In this document: positions 57,198-64,000 of the stretch, one piece after another
Position numbering within the stretch: position 1 is the first letter of the stretch
How the letters are laid out: every line of letters starts with the position of its first letter
Source: Tulasnella sp. 424
Taxonomy: Eukaryota > Basidiomycota > Agaricomycetes > Cantharellales > Tulasnellaceae
Reading direction: 5' to 3'
Length of the DNA: 64,000 nt
Assembly: GCA_019633425.1 (NCBI GenBank)
Contig: WSUB01000110.1
Span: 1-64,000 of the forward strand
The notes under the pieces: model-generated
Database searches by the model: none
What the model saw: only the letters and a program-made list of their open reading frames with translations
What the model was told of the DNA's origin: nothing
Program-made: the position numbers and the translations under genes

Positions 57198-58829
57198 ATG
57201 GAGTTGACCAACAATGTGGACGCTGTCTGGCTGGCAAAGTCGTGCATGGTCAAGAGGATGGATGCCTTCGTTGCTCGTATGCAACACCTCAGGAATCTCG
57301 CTTCCCCTATCCACCGACTTCCGCTGGATATCCTCAGTATTATCCTAGACGGGTTTCCCGTATGGTCCTCGTCTCCGGGGCAGACCTCTCTAGTCGACCT
57401 GATCAAAGTGGACCGGGTGTGGTACCACGCCATCGTCAACCTGCCACACTTTTGGAAGATCGTTCCGTTAGACACTCCTCCAAAACTAGCACGACTCGTC
57501 CTCGAACGTTCCCAGCTTCCCTTAACAATCACTTCCCTTTCCATGGTTGCCATGACCTCATCGGAGGATCAGGCGGTTGGGGAGGACCCCTCGGCTCCTG
57601 AAGGAATGGTAACAATGACGATTCCTGCTGGCCTGCCGGAGATTGCTGTCGGAGCATCGGAGAGGTGGAAGGAGATGGATTTCACATTGTCATGCGAAGG
57701 GTATGAGAAGGTCGAGCAACTGTTAGAAGCGTCCACTCCGGCTCTAGAGGTCTTACGCGTCCTTGTCAAGTACCCGTCTTTGTCAAGGACGATGGGGCCG
57801 TTTACCTTGTCGAAGGGTCCTCCTCTCAAAGAGCTCGTCCTTTACTGCGTATGCACGTCGTGGAGTTCGCCAAGGTTCACCAATCTCGCCAGGTTGGATC
57901 TCGGGGGTGCCAATAGTGGTCCATCCATCAATCAACTCCTCCGCATCCTATCCAATTCCCCAAGGCTCGAACATCTCTCTCTTGTGTCCTTGCAACCTCC
58001 TAACTACGGAGCATCATCACTCTCCGGAACAACAGAGCCGATAGTTCTTGAGCATCTCCAAACGCTCAACGTACGCGGGAGCGGGAACAAGTATATCTCG
58101 GCGCTGCTTTTGTCGACTCAATTTCCACAGTGTAACATGGTCCATTTATGGGATGGACTTCCCGCTCTCCCGACATCGTATTGGGATGAGATGATATGGA
58201 ACCCGGGCAATACTCTAACAGCCGGGGTGCTGGGGCTTAACGCATCCATGACGGAACGCCGTAGACTGGACATCTTGCTTGAAACAGACGGTATAAACTT
58301 CAAAAACCAAGATAACCAGTTACAAGAGCACCTAGATCTTATCATATGCCGCCGGGATTTTAGGGACTTACTTCCTCGAATCCAGTTGCTCCTCGCCACA
58401 TGGGACCCATTGCCGGAGATCAAATTGAAAGTCGAGAAGGATGCTCCCTTTGGCTCTCTTGTGCACTGGAGCCCCCTCCTTCGCTCCCTTCATGTCAAAG
58501 GATCCATGCATTGTCAGAGAGCTCTTCGAGAGCTGGCAACGCAAACCACGACCTTGATTCTAGAATCGACATCATGGACGTGTCCCGCGTTATTGGATGT
58601 GGCATTGGAATATGATAAATTTGACAGGGAGGATGTCAGCCTCGACGTCGTGGCACTGCGTTCTCTATTAGACCAACGGTGGTCAAAGTCGGGACCGGAG
58701 AGTGTAATTGCTCCCCAAACTCCTTCCTTCACTGTGATATGTTCATCTGCCGGTTTTCCGCAGATGTGGGCCTCGAGTGAACAGTTCACGAGGATTATGC
58801 CATCGTTTAGGATGGCAGCCGCCTATTAA
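57198..58829 (+). CDS. F-box protein A (tandem paralogue)
   Basis: 543 aa in one open frame from an ATG. Short N-terminal helix (VKRMDAFVARMQHLRNLAS), F-box IHRLPLDILSIILDGFPVW...LIKVDRVWYHAIVNLPHFWKIVPLD, then leucine-rich segments (APALEVLRVLVKY style, GPPLKELVLYCVC, NLARLDLGGANSG, SPRLEHLSLVSLQPP, LEHLQTLNVRGSG, SPLLRSLHVKGS). The N-terminus may be longer if an upstream exon is used as in paralogue B. Presumed SCF substrate receptor. Confidence 0.85.
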   Translation: MELTNNVDAVWLAKSCMVKRMDAFVARMQHLRNLASPIHRLPLDILSIILDGFPVWSSSPGQTSLVDLIKVDRVWYHAIVNLPHFWKIVPLDTPPKLARLVLERSQLPLTITSLSMVAMTSSEDQAVGEDPSAPEGMVTMTIPAGLPEIAVGASERWKEMDFTLSCEGYEKVEQLLEASTPALEVLRVLVKYPSLSRTMGPFTLSKGPPLKELVLYCVCTSWSSPRFTNLARLDLGGANSGPSINQLLRILSNSPRLEHLSLVSLQPPNYGASSLSGTTEPIVLEHLQTLNVRGSGNKYISALLLSTQFPQCNMVHLWDGLPALPTSYWDEMIWNPGNTLTAGVLGLNASMTERRRLDILLETDGINFKNQDNQLQEHLDLIICRRDFRDLLPRIQLLLATWDPLPEIKLKVEKDAPFGSLVHWSPLLRSLHVKGSMHCQRALRELATQTTTLILESTSWTCPALLDVALEYDKFDREDVSLDVVALRSLLDQRWSKSGPESVIAPQTPSFTVICSSAGFPQMWASSEQFTRIMPSFRMAAAY

Positions 58830-59389
58830 TGGACCACATGTCATTTGTTTGTTCGCTTGGAGGATATGTAGAATATATTCCGTTATCTGGCCTCACATTT
58901 AAGAAACCAGAAGGTCCCGTAGCTCCGACAACTTGCTTTCCTCCTCGGGTTGAGTCGGGTAAAGGCGGACGTGTTGAACCGATTCTGAAGCGGTCGGTGC
59001 ACACCGAAGGGAGATTAGACTTAGTTTGAGATTTTTAATGCTAGAAACAACCCTGCTATCAAGGGGATTACAAAATGTGGCTGTGGTCATATATGCATGG
59101 AGGCGGCGGTTATCCTGCTGAGGGGACGATTTCTCAAAGACAAGCCATAGTACTCAATATGAAAAGTTCCTGTGTGCAAGGCAAGGAGCGAGGTCCTGAT
59201 GCGAATCGAGAAAGTATATAAGAGCGTCTTGGGTGTTGAGGTCCTCGTCCCGGGGGAGTCGGACGTACCAGCAAACGTAAACAAACAGCTTGTCCCTTAC
59301 ACCACACAACCAATTGGAAAGGAGTCAGTTACTGCGCCTATTTCCTCTTCCCACTCAGAACATTTCAGACAAGTCGGTTCTGTGGATAA
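58830..59389. other. Intergenic between the F-box paralogues
   Basis: 560 bases; holds a TATATAAG at 59215-59222, about 170 bases before the ATG of paralogue B. Confidence 0.5.
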
Positions 59390-61411
59390 ATGTCTTTGAA
59401 ACCCCCGAGCGAAGATGCAGTCGCAAAGGCACTCTCAATCCTGATGACAAGTATGAGAGAGAAAAATGGGCAAGATTTTGTACTGGGGTAAGTGTTTGAC
59501 CGGTTCCTCTCACAAATCCTGTTTCTCTAATCGCTATTTCAACGAAGCGATGACAACGCATGCGAATTCCTGCCGACCCCGGAGTTGGCCGACAACGTGG
59601 ACGCTGTCGGGCTGGCAAAGTCATGCATGGTCAAGCGGATGGACGCCCTCGTCGCCCGTATGCAACACCTCAGGAACCTCGCTTCCCCTATCCATCGACT
59701 CCCGCTGGATATCCTCAGTATTATCCTAGACGGGTTTCCCGTATGGTCCTCGTCTCCGGGGCAAACCTCTCTAGTCGACCTGATCAAAGTGGACCGGGTG
59801 TGGTACCACGCAATTGGCAACCTGCCGCACCTTTGGAAGATCGTCCCGTTAGACACTCCCCCCAAACTGGCGCGACTTGTCCTCGAACGTTCCCAACTTC
59901 CCTTAACCATCACTTCCCTTTCCATGGTTGCCATGACCCGATCGGAGGATCAGGCGGTTCCGGAGGACCCCACGGCTCCTGAAGGAATGGTGACAATGAC
60001 GATTCCTGCTGGCCTGCCGGAAATTGCCGTCGGAGCATCGGAGAGGTGGAAGGAAATGGATTTCACATTGTCGTGTGAAGGGTATGAGAAGGTCGAGCAA
60101 CTGTTAGAAGCGTCCACTCCGGCTCTAGAGGTGTTACGCGTTCTCGTCAAGTATCCGTCTTTGTCAAGGACGATGGGACCATTTACCTTGTCGACGGGAC
60201 CTCCACTCAAAGAGCTCGTCCTTTACCGCGTATGCACGTCGTGGAGTTCACCAAGGTTCACCAATCTCGCCAGGTTGGATCTCGGGGGTACCAATAGTGG
60301 TCCATCCATCAATCAACTCCTCCGCATCCTATCCAATTCCCCAAAGCTCGAACATCTCTCTCTTGTGTCCTTGCAACCTCCTAACTACGGAGCATCATCA
60401 CTCTCCGGGACAACAGAGCCGATAGTTCTTGAGCATCTCCAAACGCTCAACGTACGTGGGAGCGGGAACAAGTATATATCGGCGCTGCTTTTGTCGGCTC
60501 AATTTCCACGGTGCAACATGGTCCATTTATGGGATGGACTTCCCGCTCTCCCGACGTCGTCTTGGGATGAGATGATATGGAACCCGGGCAATACCCTAAC
60601 CGCCGGGGTGCTGGGGCTTAACGCATCCATGACGGAACGCCGTAGACTGGACATCTTGCTTGAAACAGACGGTATAAACTTCAAAAACCAAGATAACCAG
60701 TTNNNNNNNNNNNNNNNNNNNNNNNNNNNNNNNNNNNNNNNNNNNNNNNNNNNNNNNNNNNNNNNNNNNNNNNNNNNNNNNNNNNNNNNNNNNNNNNNNN
60801 NATCCATGACGGAACGCCGTAGACTGGACATCTTGCTTGAAACAGACGGTATAAACTTCAAAAACCAAGATAACCAGTTGCAAGAGCACCTAGATCTTAT
60901 CATATGCCGCCGGGATTTTAGGGACTTACTCCCTCGAATCCAGTTGTTCCTCGCCACATGGGACCCATTGCCGGAGATCAAGTTGAAAGTCGAGAAGGAT
61001 GCTCCCTTCGGCTCCCTTGTGCCCTGGAGCTCCCTCCTTCGCTCTCTTCATGTCAAAGGATCAAGGCACTGTCGGAAAGCTCTTCGAGAGCTGGCAACGC
61101 AAGCCCCGTCCTTGGATTCAGAATCGACGTCATGGATGTGTCCCGCACTCTTGAATGTCACCTTGGAGTATGAAGGATCTGAAACGGAGAATGTCAGCCT
61201 CGACTTCGTGCCCCTGCGTTCTCTATTACACCAACGGTGGTCAAATTCGGGACCCGAGAGTGTAATTGCTCCCCAACCTCCTTCCTTCACTGTGATATGT
61301 TTACCTTACAGGTTTCCGCTAATGTGGGCAGCAAGAACACAGTTCGCGGGGATCATGCCATCGTTTAGGATGGAAACTGAAGATGTTGAGGGTGACGGAC
61401 CAGATGATTGA
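59390..61411 (+). CDS. F-box protein B (tandem paralogue; contains an assembly gap)
   Basis: Exon 1 59390-59487 (MSLKPPSEDAVAKALSILM...) joins exon 2 59548-61411 in frame, giving an N-terminal extension ending FLPTPELADNVDAV. Paralogue A's start codon ATG-GAG-TTG is CCG-GAG-TTG here, so B cannot start at that place. F-box IHRLPLDILSIILDGFPVW...VDRVWYHAIGNLPHLWK. About 93% identical to A over the first 137 shared residues, diverging towards the C-terminus, with an acidic tail (ETEDVEGDGPDD) not found in A. A gap of about 100 N at 60703 sits in frame between two copies of the same 26 codons. Confidence 0.82.
60703..60801. other. Assembly gap flanked by a duplicated 78-bp edge
   Basis: 60625-60702 is repeated at 60802-60879. 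Removing the N run and one edge copy (177 bases, 59 codons) gives a continuous frame collinear with paralogue A. Confidence 0.9.
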
Positions 61412-61892
61412 TTTGTTCGCTTGTAATAAATTCGGTTATCTGGTCTCACAAAAGCAGAGTTCGTATTCTATTTAAAGTGCCTAGGGAAACCAAAAAGTTT
61501 TGTATCTCCGACAGCTTGCTTTCCTCCTCAGGTTGAGCTAGGAGGGGAGTCATGGCGGACGTGGTTGAACCGGTTCTGGGTTTACTATGATGTCATGTTA
61601 TCGTTTGTTGTAGTACATTTCGATGACGACGACGCGCCTGGCGCTCCGAGTCTCCGTACCGTCAATTGAATCGCAGAGTCAAGATCATCGGTGGACAGAC
61701 CCGAGTACCGTAACGGTCGTTTTTTAAACACCTCGTGGAAAGGAAGGAGGACTGGCATATATATAAAACTGCCTCTGGAACTCGTCTTCCCCCCAGCTTT
61801 TGACGTTCCAGCACTCTTGCCCTCGCCCTCGTCGTCCTGCCTCCACCTCTCCTGCCCTCGCTCCCACTCTAAACTTGTCCTCCTCTTGAATT
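61412..61892. promoter_or_regulatory. Intergenic with TATA box (ATATATATAAAA near 61757-61768)
   Basis: The TATA-like run lies about 130 bases before the ATG at 61893 and is followed by a pyrimidine-rich leader. Confidence 0.5.
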
Positions 61893-63238
61893 ATGAGCTC
61901 TTCGCCGATCATTATGCTCTTCAACGGTTTTCCAAGCTTCCCCGCCCCCAAGTTGGCTCGTACCGACACGCGGCTCGAACTCGCTCGTACCTCTCACACC
62001 GCCCCAACCCCCTCCAAGAAGCCCTCAAAGCTTCAATCCGTGCTTAGAGCGCTTCGTCTATCTCGACCCCACCCAAAGGTAATTTCGACACCAACTCTGG
62101 TCGTTTGAACCGTTTGAAGCGACGATGCTGATGCTCTCGAGCCAGGTTGAAGAACGATGTCCTCAACCCCAAGTCACCCATATACATCCAATCGCTCTTC
62201 AGGTTTGTTACTATGCGGTTCGAGTGTCTCCAACTTGACTTCGATTCACCAATGGCCTTCCCCTCGTCGTTTAGCCCCCTTGCCCTGCAACGCACCAAGG
62301 CACCGCTCTTTCCGCCTCAGCTAAGCCCTCGGCCGCCTCGACACCGCTTTCCATCGCCCATTCGACGTTCTTGACCATCGACTCTGCTCGACTCACTCTA
62401 CCGCGATCGGCCGCGACCACACCCGCGACCAGCTTCTCAAACCCCCCAGCCGCTTCTGCGCCCACCGTTCCTCTCCCCACCACTTACCTCGTCGTGGGTA
62501 CCAAGCGTATTGCCATACTCGAGCTCACGGTCTCGCAACTCGAACTCGACAACGCTCGTCAAGTTAGCAACACCAATGCGCTCTTAGACGAGAAACTCTA
62601 CCCTCGCATGATGGCCTTTGCCAAGGAACGCAACGACGAAAAAGCGGCTCGTAAGCTCGCTGAAGACCGATTGGCGGAGGTGATCGCTAGCCACGCGAAG
62701 ATGGATGTTGTGATCCTGAAAGAATGCGAGTGCCACCGGAAAGCGGAGAGAGCAAGGCTTGAAGCCTGCTCTGCTATGGAGAAAGAATGCCGATCTTCAA
62801 GCCGCTCTTCTCGACTTGCAGGCAAGAACCGGCTTCCTTCGCGTCGAAGAGCTCCAAAAATCGCTCGTTCGACTCGGCATCGTCAACCCCGATGACCAGC
62901 AGTATCCGCTCGCATACCCCGTGTGCGGCGATTGCATCGCCCCGTTCTTGAAGTCGATCTGCGCCACGGCCAAACGGGGTACCAGCTCGGGAGATGGAGG
63001 GGAGCGGAAGCGGGAGCAGGGGCTGGCGAGAGCAGGCCATCAAGCTTTCGAAGTGTCGCACAATGAGGATGGTTCTTCGGAGCTGGTCTCTGAAGAATCC
63101 GCCAGGACCCTATCGAAAGCACCAGCTCCTGCCCAATGGTTCGGGGAACAGGTCGACCCGCCCCAGAAGGTTTGTGCCGCTTCCTCAGATACGTCTTCGT
63201 CACGATGCCTGGCTGTGAATTCCTTCAGCTCTTTCTAG
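61893..63238 (+). CDS. Hypothetical coiled-coil protein, frame slip in the coding sequence
   Basis: A likely first exon from the ATG at 61893 (MSSSPIIMLFNGFPSFPAP) is joined through one or more introns to the frame covering about 62371-62780. That frame has a long charged helix: GTKRIAILELTVSQLELDNARQVSNTNALLDEKLYPRMMAFAKERNDEKAARKLAEDRLAEV...HRKAERARLEA. At about 62782 the helix continues in another frame (NADLQAALLDLQARTGFLRVEELQKSLVRLG) down to a stop at 63236-63238. The break AMEK|G|NADLQ looks like one extra base. After the helix comes YPVCGDCIAPFLKSIC, a Cys-rich spot too short to call zinc-binding. Function unknown. Confidence 0.55.
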
Positions 63239-63837
63239 AGACTTGATTAAACTATTCTCTTCGCTTTACATACCTCGAGGGACTCGGTTTGTATTTCCTT
63301 TTTTCCTTGTTTCCCTCTTCCAACCTTTTCTCGGTCACTTGGTTTGCTTTCCCTCTGATTTCCCCGTCCATGGACTTGTTGTTTCCCATTAATATTATCG
63401 ACTGCGAGTTGTATATTTCTCTCCTGGTTTTGTTTGCCTCTTTTGTATCCCGTCGAGTTTCATCCTTTTCCTATTCACCTATCCTAATTATTTATTAACG
63501 ATCGAGCACGTTTCTGGTTTCGAATATTTATTCTGTTTCTCTGCTACCACTAGAAGCATGAAAGCGATTCGCTCAGCCTGAATTCCAGTCTTGGAGAAGA
63601 AACCCGTTCGCTTTGACGGTTATTCCCCGGAAGTGTGAAAGGCTTAAGCGAAGTAGCGGTTGATCAACATTTTTGCGATTGCTTCCGTGTTAACGTTTGA
63701 GACGATGGCGGAGGAAAACTTGACGTTGGTCGTTGGTCCGCTAGTTCCGTTCCGGTGCCATCACGTGGATGACGCCCCAACTTCTTTCGCACGTTCCACC
63801 TCTAGTTTGCTTTTGTCCATTCCTCTCTCTCCTCGAA
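63239..63837. other. Intergenic, HMG-CoA lyase promoter side
   Basis: About 600 T-rich bases with no supported gene; CT-rich leader just before 63838. Confidence 0.4.
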
Positions 63838-64000
63838 ATGATCCGCACTCTGACACGGCCTTGCAAACAGAACGCCAAACTCATCTCCTCCAGACCAATC
63901 TCGTCGGCCTCAAGGTCTCATGTCAAAATTGTCGAGGTCGGCCCTCGAGATGGGTTGCAAAACGAAAAGTCTATCATACCCACAGAGGTCAAGGTGGAAT
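63838..64000 (+). CDS. Hydroxymethylglutaryl-CoA lyase, 5' end (runs off the window)
   Basis: Cleaves HMG-CoA to acetyl-CoA and acetoacetate in leucine breakdown and ketogenesis. The 54 codons present start [28 protein letters not shown], an Arg/Ser-rich mitochondrial presequence. They run straight into [26 protein letters not shown], the conserved first strand of the lyase TIM barrel, where the GPRDGLQNE segment supplies the catalytic Arg and metal-binding Asp. Confidence 0.93.
   Translation, partial: MIRTLTRPCKQNAKLISSRPISSASRSHVKIVEVGPRDGLQNEKSIIPTEVKVE

Noticed and set aside
1..64000. CRISPR arrays, operons, ribosome-binding sites, bacterial-type features
   Set aside because: The window is eukaryotic: introns, TATA boxes and mitochondrial presequences; no regularly spaced repeats with unique spacers were seen.

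Overview
The window is genomic DNA of a filamentous basidiomycete, most likely an Agaricomycete. Genes are split by many short introns (about 50-75 nt, GT..AG with CTRAY-like branch sites). The gene families are typical of mushrooms: F-box/LRR-like proteins, a kinase-TPR fusion, a DUF6535-type membrane protein, a multi-domain P450, SRA and TDG proteins, and CaaX pheromone precursors with the basidiomycete MD(A/S)F N-terminus. Species cannot be named from the sequence. Exon joins below were worked out by hand; where the summed exon lengths give a whole number of codons I say so.

0-19 kb is a normal gene-dense segment: an F-box-type fragment (+), complex I 49 kDa subunit (-, with several microexons including a 2-nt exon), ribosomal protein eL14 (-), a protein kinase-TPR fusion (+, one in-frame stop), pirin (+), a GH128 glycosidase (+), a polytopic membrane protein (-) and an F-box protein (-).

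19-27 kb is rearranged. The C-terminal half of an importin-7/8-like karyopherin (-) is cut off at its 5' side by a 0.6-kb repeat element with 51-bp terminal direct repeats and many GCGCAAAT motifs. A (TTAGG)n tract follows. A related sequence lies inverted on the other side of the importin fragment. Then comes an intact seven-exon gag-like gene.

27-37 kb carries a TDG-type DNA glycosylase (-), a decayed Helitron-like ORF (+), GPN2 GTPase (+), an SRA-domain protein (-) and a second gag-like gene (+).

37.3-48.3 kb is the most striking part: about five tandem ~2.15-kb units. Each carries, on the minus strand, one 39-42 codon gene ending in the same DSRYTYYCTIA sequence with a CaaX box. These look like mating-pheromone precursors. 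No STE3 receptor was found in the window. The unit with the assembly gap is artefactually duplicated at the gap edges.

48.6-64 kb returns to ordinary genes: N-acetylglutamate synthase (-), a DUF6535-type protein (-), a CYP63-like P450 (-), two close F-box paralogues in tandem (+; the second contains another assembly gap), a coiled-coil hypothetical gene with a frame slip (+), and the first exon of HMG-CoA lyase (+), which runs off the end.
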